Positions 25,700 through 35,493 of a stretch of DNA of 40,800 bases are shown here, piece by piece (the stretch's first letter is position 1; each line of letters opens with the position of its first letter). Position numbers and translations under genes: made by a program. The stretch comes from Marisediminitalea oceani (GTDB lineage: Bacteria; Pseudomonadota; Gammaproteobacteria; Enterobacterales; Alteromonadaceae). The DNA is taken from contig NZ_RCUA01000051.1 of NCBI RefSeq assembly GCF_003731635.1, positions 1 to 40,800 on the forward strand. Direction: 5' to 3'. The notes beneath the pieces were generated by a model. It did no database searches and was not told where the DNA came from. It saw nothing but the letters and a program-made list of their open reading frames with translations.

Positions 25700-28180
25700 A
25701 TGAGCGCCAAGAAACCCAACGTTGAACGCGATGTGACTATCAACAAAAGCGAATTTAAAGCTGCGGTCGTCAGGCACCTGCACTGTACGTTAGGTACAGA
25801 TGAGAACAAAGCCAATAACCATGCATGGTGGAAAGCAACTTGCTCAGCCATGCAGGAGCAAGTGCTGGAAGGGATCCGCAAAACCCAGAAAACCCATTAT
25901 CTGAATGATACCCGCGCGGTACATTACTTTTCGGCCGAGTTTCTGATGGGCCGCTTATTGTCGAATAACCTGCAAAACTTTGGTTTGTTTGATGTCGCGA
26001 ATGATGCGCTCAACGAACTGGGGGTTAGCCTGAGCGATGTGCTGGAAGAAGAGCCGGACATGGCACTGGGCAATGGTGGCCTCGGTCGTCTGGCTGCTTG
26101 TTTTATTGACTCCCTGGCAACTATGGAATTGCCGGCCATCGGTTATGGTATTCATTACGAACACGGTCTGTTCCGCCAGGAAATTCAGGGCGGCGCACAA
26201 ATTGAGCGTCCGGACAGCTGGCGTGATTACGGCAACCCGTGGGAAATTTGCCGTCCTGAGTCGATTCAGGAAGTTTCGTTATACGGCTACGTAGAAACCA
26301 AGTACGGTGAAAACGGCCGTATCCAGAAAGAATGGCACCCGGGGCATATTGTTAAGGGTATTCCATGGGATATTCCGGTGGTGGGTTACGGCGGTAAAAC
26401 CGTAAACGTGTTGCGGTTATGGCAGAGTAAATCTTCTGGTTACTTTAACTGGGACGTATTTAATGCCGGTGGTTATGTGGATGCGCAGGTCGAAAACGTA
26501 CAGGCAGAAACCATCTCTAAAGTGTTGTACCCGAATGATGAAACCGAAGCGGGTAAAGAGCTGCGCCTTATCCAGCAGTATTTCTTCTGTGCCTGTTCAC
26601 TTAAAGACATTATCCGCCGTTATAAGCGTGCCCATGGCGATGACTGGAGCCGCTTTATCGATCAGGTGGTTATCCAGTTAAACGACACGCACCCGGCTAT
26701 TGCTATTCCGGAACTGATGCGTATCTTAGTCGATCGCGCCGAGCTCGACTGGGATCAGGCCTGGGGTATCTGTACCAAGGTATTTGCGTATACCAACCAT
26801 ACCTTGCTGCCTGAAGCGCTGGAAAGATGGCCGGCTCGCATGCTGGAGAAAATCCTGCCGCGTCATCTGGAAATCATTTACGAAATTAACCACCGCTTTA
26901 TGAAAGAGGTTGATAAGAAATGGCCTGGCGATAACGCCGTAAAAGCCCGCTTGTCGATCATTGAGGAAGGCAATGAGAAGATGGTCCGCATGGGGCATCT
27001 TTCTGTGATAGGCTCCTTTGCGGTGAACGGTGTAGCCGAACTGCATTCGCGCCTGGTGAAACAAAACCTGTTCCCTGAGTTTGACGCCTTATGGCCAGGC
27101 AAACTGACTAACGTGACCAACGGTATTACGCCGCGTCGTTGGTTAAAAGCCTGTAACCCTGCGCTGTCTAAACTTATCGATAAGAAAGTCGGGGCCGACT
27201 GGCCGCTGGAACTTAAAAAGCTGGAAGGGCTGGAAAAATACGCCGGTAACAAAACCTTCCAGAAGCAATTTATGCAGGTGAAGCAGCAGAATAAACAGCT
27301 GCTGGCCGCCGAAATTAAAGAATCGCTGGGTTTTGATGTAGACACTAACGCCATCTTTGATGTGCAAATTAAGCGTCTGCACGAATACAAGCGTCAGCAC
27401 CTGGCGTTACTGCATATCATGGCACTGTATCGCCGATTGCTGGAAAATCCGGATTACGATATGCATCCCCGGGTGTTTATCTTTGGCGCCAAAGCGGCAC
27501 CAGGCTATAAACTGGCGAAAGATATTATCTATGCCATCAACAAAGTGGCCGATAAGATCAATAACGATGCACGGGTGAATCAAAAACTCAAAGTGGCGTT
27601 TTTGCCTAACTATCGTGTGTCGCTGGCCGAGAAGATGATCCCTGCGGCCGATGTGTCAGAGCAAATCAGTACCGCTGGTAAGGAAGCTTCGGGTACCGGT
27701 AACATGAAACTGGCATTAAATGGTGCAGTAACCATCGGGACCCTGGATGGTGCTAATATTGAAATTGCCGAGGAAGTGGGCGATGACAATATCTTTATTT
27801 TTGGTTTAACCGTAGATGAAGTCAACGAGCTTAAAGCGTCTGGCTACAAGCCGTACGATTACTACTACAAAAACCCGGAAATTAAAGCGGTGCTGGACTG
27901 GCTGGAAACCGATTACTTCACGCCGGGTAAACCCGGTGCGCTGGCGTCAATTAAGCAAAGCCTGCTGGATCATGGCGACCAATACCTGGTACTGGCCGAC
28001 TACGAAGCCTATTCCAAAGCGCAGGAAGAGGTGGATAAAGCCTACCGCGACAAGGAACGCTGGGCCAAAATGGCCATCATTAATACTGCCAAAATGGGTA
28101 AATTTACTTCCGACCGTTCAATCAGAGATTACGTTGAACGCATCTGGAAGCTAAATGCCTGTCCGGTACGAAAAGGCTAA
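25700..28180 (+). CDS. glgP: Glycogen/maltodextrin phosphorylase
   Basis: Releases glucose 1-phosphate from alpha-1,4-glucan ends using phosphate and pyridoxal phosphate; pgm next door converts the product to glucose 6-phosphate. The product is 826 residues, normal for GT35. Key segments are [29 protein letters not shown], the substrate region [18 protein letters not shown], and the PLP-lysine motif [14 protein letters not shown] with Lys670. Other glg genes (glgA, glgB, glgC) are not in the window. Whether maltodextrin or glycogen is preferred cannot be decided from these motifs. Confidence 0.96.
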   Translation: MSAKKPNVERDVTINKSEFKAAVVRHLHCTLGTDENKANNHAWWKATCSAMQEQVLEGIRKTQKTHYLNDTRAVHYFSAEFLMGRLLSNNLQNFGLFDVANDALNELGVSLSDVLEEEPDMALGNGGLGRLAACFIDSLATMELPAIGYGIHYEHGLFRQEIQGGAQIERPDSWRDYGNPWEICRPESIQEVSLYGYVETKYGENGRIQKEWHPGHIVKGIPWDIPVVGYGGKTVNVLRLWQSKSSGYFNWDVFNAGGYVDAQVENVQAETISKVLYPNDETEAGKELRLIQQYFFCACSLKDIIRRYKRAHGDDWSRFIDQVVIQLNDTHPAIAIPELMRILVDRAELDWDQAWGICTKVFAYTNHTLLPEALERWPARMLEKILPRHLEIIYEINHRFMKEVDKKWPGDNAVKARLSIIEEGNEKMVRMGHLSVIGSFAVNGVAELHSRLVKQNLFPEFDALWPGKLTNVTNGITPRRWLKACNPALSKLIDKKVGADWPLELKKLEGLEKYAGNKTFQKQFMQVKQQNKQLLAAEIKESLGFDVDTNAIFDVQIKRLHEYKRQHLALLHIMALYRRLLENPDYDMHPRVFIFGAKAAPGYKLAKDIIYAINKVADKINNDARVNQKLKVAFLPNYRVSLAEKMIPAADVSEQISTAGKEASGTGNMKLALNGAVTIGTLDGANIEIAEEVGDDNIFIFGLTVDEVNELKASGYKPYDYYYKNPEIKAVLDWLETDYFTPGKPGALASIKQSLLDHGDQYLVLADYEAYSKAQEEVDKAYRDKERWAKMAIINTAKMGKFTSDRSIRDYVERIWKLNACPVRKG

Positions 28181-28194
28181 CTGTTAGTTATTCT

Positions 28195-28219
28195 AAAGCC
28201 CCTTTACGGGGCTTTTTTT
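28195..28219 (+). terminator. Rho-independent terminator of glgP
   Basis: AAAGCCCC (28195-28202) pairs with GGGGCTTT (28208-28215) across TTTAC and continues into a seven-T run (28213-28219). It begins 15 bases after the glgP stop. Confidence 0.95.
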
Positions 28220-28360
28220 GTTGCCTGAATAAACGAATTTGTAAATAATACTAAGGTATTGCGATGAATACTTGATTGCGCTTGCATGTCGCAGTGTTCA
28301 ATGTTTCTATAGTTTATTATCAATAACTTGCGTTATTTTGTTTTAGGATTTTATCACTGC

Positions 28361-29686
28361 ATGCTTCGCTCACATTTATCGCTGGCAACCATCCCCAATC
28401 GATATGCGTTTATCGATAAAATAGCGCAATGTGGGGACCGTCACAATCAGCTGTCGCTGATGCTGATCGATGTGGTGCGCTTCTCAGACGTGACGACCAG
28501 CTTTGGTATAGAGGTAGGCGATCAATTCCTGTTGGAAATTGCTAACCGTTTGCAGGGACTGTTTAACCACGATTTTGAGTTTGGGCGCATTAGTGGTGAT
28601 GTATTTGGTGTGGTGTTGCCCGGTGTTCACTCGCCGGTGGTGCTGCAGCAACAATTTGAGTTCCTGGTTGAGCACTTCAAATCGCCCATGTATTACGACG
28701 GCCATGCGTTCATTGCCGACTTTAATGTTGGCGTGGTGTCTAAGTCCCAGGGCGAATTCGATCTTACTTTGTTTGTTTCGCGGGCCGAAACCGCGCTTAA
28801 GCAGGCAAAGGAAAACAAATACGAAAACTTTTACCTGCTGGGTATGCTGGATAAGGCTGAGACTGGCCGCAGCCTGGCGTTAAAAGCAGATTTACAGCGA
28901 GCGCTGGCCAGAAACGAGCTGGAGCTGTACTTTCAGCCCAAGGTCAATTTGCAAACGCTGGAAATCGTTGGGGCGGAGTGCCTGCTGCGCTGGAACCACC
29001 CGACAGACGGTTTGCTGTTCCCCGGTCCACTCATCGAGGCGGCCGAGTCGTACAACATGATGAACGAGCTGGGCTACTGGACGTTAGAAACGGCTTTAAA
29101 GGGCCTGGTGGATTTTGACCTGCAAGGGCTTGATATTACCTTGTCAGTGAATATTTCTCCGACCCAGTTATACGATACCCGCCTTATTGCCAACCTCAAA
29201 TCCTTAAGTAACAAATACAATATCCATCTGTCTCGTCTTGAGCTGGAGCTTACCGAAGACATTGCGGTGTCTAATTCACTGATGGTGAAAAAGCAGTTAG
29301 CTGAACTTCATGACATGGGTATTAAGATCGCTGTGGACGATTTCGGTAAAGGTTATTCAAACCTGGCCTATATTCGTGAAATTACCCTGGATGCGCTCAA
29401 GATTGATAAAACCTTTGTGATGGAACTTAGCGACAATCCGGTGAATAAGGCCATCATTGAAGCGGCTCGGGTGATTGGCAATGCCAAACACTGCGAAGTG
29501 ATTGCCGAAGGGGTGGAAACCATTGAACAATTGCATGTACTCAGAGAAATAGGCATCAAAACGGGGCAGGGCTACCTGTTTTCCAAGGCAATCCCGAGTC
29601 ATGAATTTGTGCGCCTGGCGCACAGCGATATTATCGTTGGTGATTCGCCATCCCGGCGTAAAGTGGTAGCTGCCAGTCCGCGCTGA
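28361..29686 (+). CDS. GGDEF-EAL protein, probable c-di-GMP phosphodiesterase
   Basis: The product is about 441 residues from ATG 28361 (AGGA 13 bases upstream; a TTG at 28328 would add 11 residues). There is no membrane segment or sensor domain. The GGDEF domain is degenerate: RISGDVFGVVLPG replaces the GG(D/E)EF active site, so cyclase activity is not expected. The EAL domain keeps the metal and catalytic residues: Glu in AECLLRWNHP (Cys in place of Ala in EAL), Asn in VNISP, Glu in ELELTED, DDFGKGYSNL, Lys in LKIDKTFV, EGVET and GQGYLFSKA. It likely hydrolyses c-di-GMP. It follows the glgP terminator and has its own upstream region. Confidence 0.9.
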   Translation: MLRSHLSLATIPNRYAFIDKIAQCGDRHNQLSLMLIDVVRFSDVTTSFGIEVGDQFLLEIANRLQGLFNHDFEFGRISGDVFGVVLPGVHSPVVLQQQFEFLVEHFKSPMYYDGHAFIADFNVGVVSKSQGEFDLTLFVSRAETALKQAKENKYENFYLLGMLDKAETGRSLALKADLQRALARNELELYFQPKVNLQTLEIVGAECLLRWNHPTDGLLFPGPLIEAAESYNMMNELGYWTLETALKGLVDFDLQGLDITLSVNISPTQLYDTRLIANLKSLSNKYNIHLSRLELELTEDIAVSNSLMVKKQLAELHDMGIKIAVDDFGKGYSNLAYIREITLDALKIDKTFVMELSDNPVNKAIIEAARVIGNAKHCEVIAEGVETIEQLHVLREIGIKTGQGYLFSKAIPSHEFVRLAHSDIIVGDSPSRRKVVAASPR

Positions 29687-29796
29687 AACGCCAGCTTGAC
29701 ACCTCTTTTCTAAGAACTTTTTGTGTTGCTGTTATCCTTATGGCTATCGCGCTAAACTAACGATACGTTATTTTCAGGACTTAACACAGACACAAT

Positions 29797-30825
29797 ATGG
29801 AACTTTCTGATCTGGCGAATGGCCAGTTTCTGCACCTTTCCCGTTTTCAGCCCGACACCTTTGCTCAGACCCGGCAGTGGGCGTTGCCCTCGGGTGACAA
29901 AGTGGTAGTCACGGCACCTGGCATTATTGTTATCGAACCGGATAATGCCGGCAATAAGCACATTGTGCTTTCCTGCGGTGTGCACGGCAATGAAACCGCC
30001 CCCATCGAAATTTGCTCTGATATTCTGGATGCAGTGTTAACCGGCGATTTACAGCTTAAACATCGTCTGTTGCTGATCTTTGGCAACCTGCCAGCCATGA
30101 ACATTGGTAAACGCTTTGTTGAAGAAAACATGAACCGGCTGTTTAGTGGCGCCTGGCAACAGGGCAATAATGCAGAGTGTCAGCGGGCAAAGTTACTCGA
30201 AGAATCGGTTATCGGCTTTTTCAGCAAGGCAGGTGAGGGCGATGAAAAACTTCACTATGATTTGCACACCGCTATTCGTGACTCCAAGAACGAAAAGTTT
30301 GTGGTCATGCCTTACCTTGATGATGAGCGTGAACACAGCACTAAACAGTTTGGTTTTCTGGCGGCCTGTGGGGTTAATACGTTTCTGCTGTCCTCAGCCC
30401 CCACTACGACTTTCAGTTATTTCTCTACCGCTACCTGTAAAGCCCGCGGATTTACCGTAGAGCTGGGTAAAGTAAGACCATTTGGCGAAAATGATATGGC
30501 GCGCTTTGAAGCGGCCCGGGCGTCTTTGATTGCGTTACTCAGCGAAACCGATTATGCCCCTGAGGCTAATCTGGATAGCTTACTGATTTACCGGGTTAAT
30601 CAGGTGATTAACCGTAATCATGCCGACTTTAAGCTGCATTTCGATGACGATACCCCCAACTTTAGCGATTTTAAGCAAGGCGAGGTGTTAGCCTCAGAGC
30701 CCGGTTGCGAATACGTGGCTGAACACGAAGGTGAGGCGATAGTATTCCCTAATGCAAAGGTTGCTATAGGTCAGCGGGCACTGTTAACAGTGGTGCCAAC
30801 CACAGTGGAGAAACTTGATGTTTGA
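29797..30825 (+). CDS. astE: Succinylglutamate desuccinylase
   Basis: AstE performs the last step of the arginine succinyltransferase pathway, releasing glutamate and succinate. The product is 342 residues. Zinc ligands are His63 and Glu66 in CGVHGNETAP, and the later His in HYDLHTAIRDS. ENMNRLF supplies substrate-binding residues. The C-terminal beta domain with EAIVFPNAKVAIGQRALL is typical of AstE. No astA, astB, astC or astD lie nearby. The gene overlaps the HIT gene by eight bases. Confidence 0.94.
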   Translation: MELSDLANGQFLHLSRFQPDTFAQTRQWALPSGDKVVVTAPGIIVIEPDNAGNKHIVLSCGVHGNETAPIEICSDILDAVLTGDLQLKHRLLLIFGNLPAMNIGKRFVEENMNRLFSGAWQQGNNAECQRAKLLEESVIGFFSKAGEGDEKLHYDLHTAIRDSKNEKFVVMPYLDDEREHSTKQFGFLAACGVNTFLLSSAPTTTFSYFSTATCKARGFTVELGKVRPFGENDMARFEAARASLIALLSETDYAPEANLDSLLIYRVNQVINRNHADFKLHFDDDTPNFSDFKQGEVLASEPGCEYVAEHEGEAIVFPNAKVAIGQRALLTVVPTTVEKLDV

Positions 30826-31231
30826 ACTGGATCCGGTACTTGATGCCGACACGCTGATGGTAGGGGATTTACCTTTATGCCGCGTATTATTGATGAATGA
30901 CAGCCAATACCCCTGGCTTATTCTGGTGCCCCGGCGTCCACAGCTGGTGGAGCTCGCCGATCTGGATGAACAGGATTACCTGCAGTTTTGTGCCGAGAGT
31001 CGCGCAGTGGCGATCGCAATGATGAAGCATTACGCCGGCCACAAAATGAATATCGGCGCTTTAGGTAATGTGGTGGCTCAGCTACATATTCATCATGTAG
31101 TGCGTTTTCATGACGACCCAAGCTGGCCGGCACCTGTGTGGGGCAAATTACCCGCCGTAAAATATACCGATGAGGAGGCGGCCCGTCAGGTCGCACAATT
31201 ACAACAAGTATTATTTAAGGAATCAGCATGA
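30818..31231 (+). CDS. HIT-domain protein
   Basis: The product is 137 residues. The histidine triad region is [20 protein letters not shown], of the gamma-proteobacterial subgroup with an extra His after the second one. [20 protein letters not shown] is the usual upstream strand-helix. HIT proteins hydrolyse or transfer nucleotides; the substrate here is unknown. The start ATG 30818 lies within the last codons of astE. The last bases overlap the start of the next gene (ATGA), so three genes are translationally coupled. Confidence 0.9.
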   Translation: MFELDPVLDADTLMVGDLPLCRVLLMNDSQYPWLILVPRRPQLVELADLDEQDYLQFCAESRAVAIAMMKHYAGHKMNIGALGNVVAQLHIHHVVRFHDDPSWPAPVWGKLPAVKYTDEEAARQVAQLQQVLFKESA

Positions 31232-31548
31232 TACTAACGACAACACCGACCATTGAAGGTAAAGAAATTAAAAGCTATCACGGTATTGTGATTGGCGAAG
31301 CCATTATGGGCGCCAATATTTTTAAGGATCTGTTTGCTTCTATCCGCGACATTGTGGGCGGGCGCTCGGGCTCTTATGAAGATGAACTAACCAAAGCGCG
31401 TCAGATTGCTTTTCGTGAGCTCGAGCAGGAAGCTCTCGGCATGGGAGCTAATGCCGTAGTAGGCATCGATTTGGATTACGAAGTGCTGGGTGACAAAAAC
31501 AGCATGCTGATGGTAAGCATCAGTGGTACTGCAGTAACGGTTGCTTAA
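31228..31548 (+). CDS. ybjQ: YbjQ family protein (DUF74, heavy-metal-binding domain)
   Basis: The product is 106 residues, standard for YbjQ. Family motifs are [37 protein letters not shown], and [16 protein letters not shown] near the C-terminus. The family forms pentameric barrels and its function is not firmly known. It overlaps the HIT gene by four bases, and the stop is seven bases from the stop of the convergent DUF2897 gene. Confidence 0.95.
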   Translation: MILTTTPTIEGKEIKSYHGIVIGEAIMGANIFKDLFASIRDIVGGRSGSYEDELTKARQIAFRELEQEALGMGANAVVGIDLDYEVLGDKNSMLMVSISGTAVTVA

Positions 31549-31554
31549 CCGAAG

Positions 31555-31746
31555 TTACTCCTGGTCGGGGCGCTTTTGCTCCGACTGCTCACCATTTTCT
31601 GTTTCTGCCTGTTTTTTTCCGGGCACTTCTGGTGGCGTATAGGCTTTTGGCATTTTGAATTTGGCGCTATATTTCAGCAACATAATATTACTTATAATGA
31701 TGCCCAGTACGCCGACAATAATGCCAATAACTACCCACATGCTCAT
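31555..31746 (-). CDS. DUF2897 small membrane protein
   Basis: The product is 63 residues with one N-terminal membrane helix (VVIGIIVGVLGIIISNIMLL) and a polar tail (FKMPKAYTPPEV, then acidic residues). This is the DUF2897 pattern found in Alteromonadales and Vibrio-type genomes. Function is unknown. It overlaps the stop of the peptidase gene by four bases, so it is the last gene of a tightly coupled operon. Confidence 0.88.
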   Translation of the reverse strand: MSMWVVIGIIVGVLGIIISNIMLLKYSAKFKMPKAYTPPEVPGKKQAETENGEQSEQKRPDQE

Positions 31747-32426
31747 CGCTGCTGCACTCCCTGATTTAATACAAAACGGTTGAATAATTCGTCCAGCATG
31801 GCCAGCACTGTGGATTTACCTTCCATGGGCGCGTTGCTTAAGCATTCATAAAGTGCCTGCTGATTGCGCCGGGCTTCGAACGCTGCCGCGCTGCTGTTGT
31901 GAGTAAGATGCCATAACTCGGTGGCAACGCCGCCGTTATCCTGCAAAAATGGCCGGCTAAAGCCAAAGTCTGCCAGATGCTTATCCATCCACTGAGCCAG
32001 CGCATAGCATGGGCCACCCGAGCGGTATTCTGCATCAACCAAATCAAACTGGCCGCCACAGGCGTCTACCGTGGCTTTATCATACACATCCAGATCGGTG
32101 CCCCAGTGGTGACGACTGCCACCGGGCAGGGCCGACCAGATTAGTATAGCGTACACTTTTTCCTGGTCTGATAAGGAAGCGGCATCGAGTTGTTCGCCCT
32201 GATGGCTATACAGTGGCAATTCACCCCGCCATTTACGATTCCAGATAGACAACTGGCGGTCAAAGTTACGATAGCTGCTAACGATTTGCATATCCTGACC
32301 GGCCTCGCGGGCGTGCTGTTGCATGGCGTTAAACGCTTCGGCCACTGCTGGCAGCAGCCGATGTTGTTCACCTACGTTAATCAGGGCGCTGTCATCGCGG
32401 CCCAGCCAGGCTTTATCCAGGTTCAT
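31743..32426 (-). CDS. M15 family metallopeptidase (D-alanyl-D-alanine carboxypeptidase-like)
   Basis: The product is 227 residues, the VanY/DacY-type fold. Zinc ligands appear in [14 protein letters not shown] (His and Asp) and ELWHLTHN (His with upstream catalytic Glu). [17 protein letters not shown] is the conserved substrate-side segment. There is no clear signal peptide, which is unusual for a cell-wall enzyme and raises the possibility of a cytosolic role or of an unrecognised export route. The gene overlaps dapE and the DUF2897 gene by four bases at each end. Confidence 0.9.
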   Translation of the reverse strand: MNLDKAWLGRDDSALINVGEQHRLLPAVAEAFNAMQQHAREAGQDMQIVSSYRNFDRQLSIWNRKWRGELPLYSHQGEQLDAASLSDQEKVYAILIWSALPGGSRHHWGTDLDVYDKATVDACGGQFDLVDAEYRSGGPCYALAQWMDKHLADFGFSRPFLQDNGGVATELWHLTHNSSAAAFEARRNQQALYECLSNAPMEGKSTVLAMLDELFNRFVLNQGVQQR

Positions 32427-33550
32427 GTCAGCAGGTTTTCCAGCAGGCGATAATAAATACGCTCCAGATGATAAAGATCTTTAATCCGCACGTGCTCATC
32501 AATTTTATGGATGGTGGCATTTACCGGGCCTAATTCAACCACCTGAGCACCAGTTGGCGCGATGAACCGCCCATCTGAAGTACCGCCTGCAGTAGATAAA
32601 ACCGTATCAAAATCCATCTCACTGGCAATGGCTTTCTGCGTGGCGGTTAACAGGTCACCATGGTCGGTTAAAAAAGGCTGACCGTTAAAGGTCCACTTTA
32701 TTTCGTATTCCAGGCCATGCTTGTCGAGGATGTCTTCTACCTTAGCGATAAGCTGCTTATCGGTGACTTCGGTTGAGAAGCGGAAGTTAAAGCACACATG
32801 CAGTTCGCCGGGGATCACATTACCGGCACCTGTGCCGCCGTGAATATTGGAGATCTGAAAGCTGGTGGGCGGAAAAAAGTCGTTACCGTTATCCCAGTGG
32901 GCTTGTGCCAGCTCGTCCAGAGCTGGGGCAGCCTGATGCACCGGGTTACGGGCCAGATGCGGGTAGGCCACGTGCCCCTGAATGCCCTTTACCACCAAAT
33001 CGCCGGTCAGTGAGCCACGCCGACCATTTTTCACCACATCGCCAACCACATCGGTACTGGAGGGTTCGCCCACTACGCACCAGGTAATTTTCTCATTTCG
33101 GGCTTCCAGTGTGTCGATAACCCGGGTTGTACCATTAATAAACGGGCCTTCCTCATCACTGGTGATAAGGTAGGCGATACTGCCGTGGTGGTCCGGGTAA
33201 TCCGCCACAAACTGGCGGGTAGCAGCGAGCATTGCGGCCAAAGAGCCTTTCATATCGGCTGCGCCACGACCATGCAGATTACCGTCTCTTTCGGTAGCGA
33301 CAAACGGCGGCGTTTGCCAGGCATCTTCCGGGCCACTGGGTACCACATCGGTATGACCGGCAAAACAAAATACCGGGCCATCGGTTCCACGGCGGGACCA
33401 CAGGTTGGTAGTATCCTCAAACACCATGGTTTCATTTTCGAAGCCTGACTTGGCCAGCCAGGCTTTCATAAAGTCCTGACAACCGGCATCTTCAGGGGTG
33501 ACTGAACGGCGATTTATTAGCTCTTTGGTTAACTCGAGTACGTCGGTCAT
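32423..33550 (-). CDS. dapE: Succinyl-diaminopimelate desuccinylase
   Basis: DapE cleaves N-succinyl-LL-diaminopimelate in lysine and peptidoglycan precursor synthesis. The product is 375 residues, full length. Dinuclear zinc ligands occur in [25 protein letters not shown] and [21 protein letters not shown] is the C-terminal family motif. It follows yffB with a one-base overlap and overlaps the peptidase gene, the same yffB-dapE order as in E. coli. The cluster combines precursor supply with a putative wall peptidase. Confidence 0.96.
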   Translation of the reverse strand: MTDVLELTKELINRRSVTPEDAGCQDFMKAWLAKSGFENETMVFEDTTNLWSRRGTDGPVFCFAGHTDVVPSGPEDAWQTPPFVATERDGNLHGRGAADMKGSLAAMLAATRQFVADYPDHHGSIAYLITSDEEGPFINGTTRVIDTLEARNEKITWCVVGEPSSTDVVGDVVKNGRRGSLTGDLVVKGIQGHVAYPHLARNPVHQAAPALDELAQAHWDNGNDFFPPTSFQISNIHGGTGAGNVIPGELHVCFNFRFSTEVTDKQLIAKVEDILDKHGLEYEIKWTFNGQPFLTDHGDLLTATQKAIASEMDFDTVLSTAGGTSDGRFIAPTGAQVVELGPVNATIHKIDEHVRIKDLYHLERIYYRLLENLLT

Positions 33551-33897
33551 TAGTTAAAGATCTCCTCGTACTGCGCCGGCTTGAAGCCCAGGTGCATGGC
33601 ATTATCGGTAACCAGTAAAGGCCGCTTAATCATCGCCGGGTTTTCTATCAGCAATTGCAGTGCGGTTGATGCCGAAAGGTTAGCTTTCTGTTCGTCAGAG
33701 AGCTGGCGGTATGTGGTGCCACGTTTATTCAGCACGTTTTCCCAGCCCAGTTCGTTAAGTGCTTCAGACAGTACGTCCTGGGGCACACCCTGTTTGCGAT
33801 AGTCGTGAAATGTGAAAGAGATATCGTGCTGAGTTAACCAGTTTTTTGCTTTTTTGATGGTATCGCAGTTGGGAATACCGTACATCACTACCGTCAT
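33550..33897 (-). CDS. yffB: ArsC/Spx-like thioredoxin-fold protein YffB
   Basis: The product is 115 residues. [17 protein letters not shown] carries the single active-site Cys of the YffB subgroup (C-D-T-x-K-K-A). RGTTYRQL and [11 protein letters not shown] are the usual downstream motifs, including the Arg-Pro. It is probably a glutathione-dependent thiol reductase, not an arsenate reductase; no other ars genes are present. It is the first gene of the yffB-dapE-M15-DUF2897 operon. Confidence 0.92.
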   Translation of the reverse strand: MTVVMYGIPNCDTIKKAKNWLTQHDISFTFHDYRKQGVPQDVLSEALNELGWENVLNKRGTTYRQLSDEQKANLSASTALQLLIENPAMIKRPLLVTDNAMHLGFKPAQYEEIFN

Positions 33898-34196
33898 GCT
33901 GTTGCCTCGTTGAATCGATAAATGCTGGCAAGTCTATCCTGACCATCTCAAGCTGTAAAATCGGCTGAGCGAAGAAGACACTGCCAGTATGAAAATTTTG
34001 TGCAATGCCGGTAATTATGACACAGACCACTGCCGGAGTTTAACTATTTGATACTGCAAAGATAACCTCATTGCCTGCCAGTAAAGGCTTGCAGGGCATT
34101 TGCTCATACCGGCATGGCACATGCTTCATTGACTGTACATCATTTTTTGCCGGCCGATTCAGCGCCGGCTTCAAAACAGACTATCGGAGGTCATCG
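33898..34196. other. Divergent intergenic region yffB / osmC
   Basis: No gene is supported here. A short hairpin GCCGGC (34149-34154) / GCCGGC (34164-34169) lies in the presumed osmC leader. The osmC ribosome site GGAGG is at 34186-34190. Promoters for both directions must lie in this stretch, but no hexamer pair is strong enough to mark. Confidence 0.5.
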
Positions 34197-34628
34197 ATGA
34201 GTATTGTAAAAACTGCATCCGCACACTATCAGCCACTGGGCAAACAAGGTAAGGGCAAAGTCAGTACCCAGAGCGGTGCACTGAAGAATCAGCCCTATGG
34301 ATTTAATACCCGCTTCGAAGACGAGCCGGGTACCAACCCGGAAGAGCTGCTGGGCAGTGCCCACGCCAGCTGTTTTGCTATGGCCTTATCATTTGCATTA
34401 GCTGACGCAGGTTTCGAAGATGGAGAACTATCAGTAGAAGCCCACGTCACGCTGGAAAAGGATGGTGACGGCTTTAGCGTGGTAAAATCAGAGCTGGTAC
34501 TCGACGCAGTGGTTAATGGCATTGAGGAAGATCAGTTTAAGGAAATTGCCGGCGGGGCAAAAGAAAACTGTCCGATTTCCAAAGTACTGAATGCCGAAAT
34601 TACCCTGACACACACGCTGAATAAATAA
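34197..34628 (+). CDS. osmC: OsmC family peroxiredoxin
   Basis: The product is 143 residues, identical in length to E. coli OsmC. Catalytic cysteines are Cys59 (GSAHASCFAMALSFAL) and Cys125 (AKENCPISKVL), the same positions as in E. coli. It reduces organic hydroperoxides in the cytosol and is commonly induced by osmotic or oxidative stress. The start at 34197 follows a strong GGAGG at 34186-34190; an upstream in-frame ATG at 34071 would add 42 residues unlike the family. Confidence 0.95.
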   Translation: MSIVKTASAHYQPLGKQGKGKVSTQSGALKNQPYGFNTRFEDEPGTNPEELLGSAHASCFAMALSFALADAGFEDGELSVEAHVTLEKDGDGFSVVKSELVLDAVVNGIEEDQFKEIAGGAKENCPISKVLNAEITLTHTLNK

Positions 34629-34639
34629 ATGGTGATGGA

Positions 34640-35152
34640 TCAGGCGTAAAGGGCCAGAAAGTCTTCGTCATTGATTCTGATCTTCGGATCGGAAGTTAAA
34701 ACGATGGCACCGAGCCTGCCAGCATTTAATAAAGTCAGGACGCACACCGGAAGTGCGTCCTGCTGTTTTATCCATAATGGATCGCTTTGTAGCAAAGACG
34801 TTCCGGCCTCACAGCGCTGGCCTTTTTTAACTAGCCATTTAAGTCTCTCGCCGTAACTAATCTCACCGGGCTGACCAATTTGTAATTGAAGCTTAAGGCC
34901 TTTGGCGTGCACCAGTACTAATTGCGCTTTGGCAATATTAATACTCTGAACCACTGCGGCAATTGGCGCACTCACTTCACCAGTAGTCATGTTAATAGCA
35001 GCGCCAGTGCCCAACAAACCAGTCTGAAGGAGCGGATGAGGTAATTCATCCAGCCGCAACACCTCGCCGGTAGCAGGCGCATTAAGGCGCATTACCGCTT
35101 CGCCAGAAGCGGGCGCTGAGTAACTGAGCGGTTTGGCAATGGAGAAGGTCAT
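34640..35152 (-). CDS. PTS EIIA-Glc-like protein lacking the active histidines
   Basis: The product is 170 residues. From about residue 21 it aligns without gaps over the central region to E. coli EIIA-Glc (Crr): NAPATGEVLRLDELPHPLL with ITAPLSGEIVNIEDVPD-type sequence, then GLLGTGAAINMTTGEVSAPI, and the KGQRCEAGTSLL late segment. The phosphorylated His75 of Crr corresponds to Ala76, and the supporting His90 corresponds to Gln91. It therefore cannot pass phosphate by the known mechanism. It may be a regulatory or structural relative. No PTS genes (ptsH, ptsI, permeases) are nearby, and the neighbours are osmC (convergent, 11 bases) and the divergent patatin-like gene. Confidence 0.8.
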   Translation of the reverse strand: MTFSIAKPLSYSAPASGEAVMRLNAPATGEVLRLDELPHPLLQTGLLGTGAAINMTTGEVSAPIAAVVQSINIAKAQLVLVHAKGLKLQLQIGQPGEISYGERLKWLVKKGQRCEAGTSLLQSDPLWIKQQDALPVCVLTLLNAGRLGAIVLTSDPKIRINDEDFLALYA

Positions 35153-35493
35153 ATAAGGCCGGGTATCTAAATTTCACTTCATTTATACCTTAACCAAAAT
35201 CCGAACCCAAGTGTTATTTGGCCAGGCAAAGGTTATCCACTATATCTGTGGATAACTTTGTTGAGTAGTTATGTGGTAACTTGTAAGTTTATGAAAATAA
35301 TGATTTTATCTGGCTGTATAATATATGTTCAGTATGTTGATGGGCATAAATCAGAGCAGGAATCCAGACTTTTTCACAACTTTTTATGATGATTAAAACC
35401 TGTACCTCGGGGCAATTTACCTGATCAGGCCATTAGGGTAGGATTAAGCAATAAAATCATAATTTAACCGTAAAGGTACATACCGTTTTGGGA
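35153..35493. other. Intergenic region upstream of the patatin-like gene
   Basis: A 341-base gap with no gene. It is AT-rich, carries the DnaA-box-like inverted pair at 35232-35256, and has a palindrome CCTGATCAGG at 35420-35429 containing one GATC. An open minus-strand frame at 35444-35662 is a shadow of the lipase gene. Confidence 0.5.
35232..35256. promoter_or_regulatory. Inverted pair of DnaA-box-like sites
   Basis: GTTATCCAC (35232-35240) is perfectly inverted as GTGGATAAC (35248-35256) with seven bases between. On the minus strand 35247-35255 reads TTATCCACA, an exact consensus DnaA box. The plus-strand partner reads TTATCCACT, one mismatch. A looser relative (TTACCACAT) is at 35271-35279. 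DnaA may regulate the flanking gene(s) or be titrated here. There is no AT-rich unwinding element or run of further boxes to argue for an origin. Confidence 0.5.

Noticed and set aside
26878..27390. 170-residue minus-strand frame inside glgP
   Set aside because: Lies entirely within a well-supported conserved gene; an antisense shadow of its codon use.
34071..34196. N-terminal extension of OsmC from 34071
   Set aside because: A strong GGAGG directly precedes ATG 34197, and the resulting cysteine positions and length equal those of E. coli OsmC.
35153..35493. Chromosomal origin at the DnaA-box pair
   Set aside because: Only two good boxes, no clear unwinding element or GATC cluster, and no dnaA, gidA or mnmG nearby.
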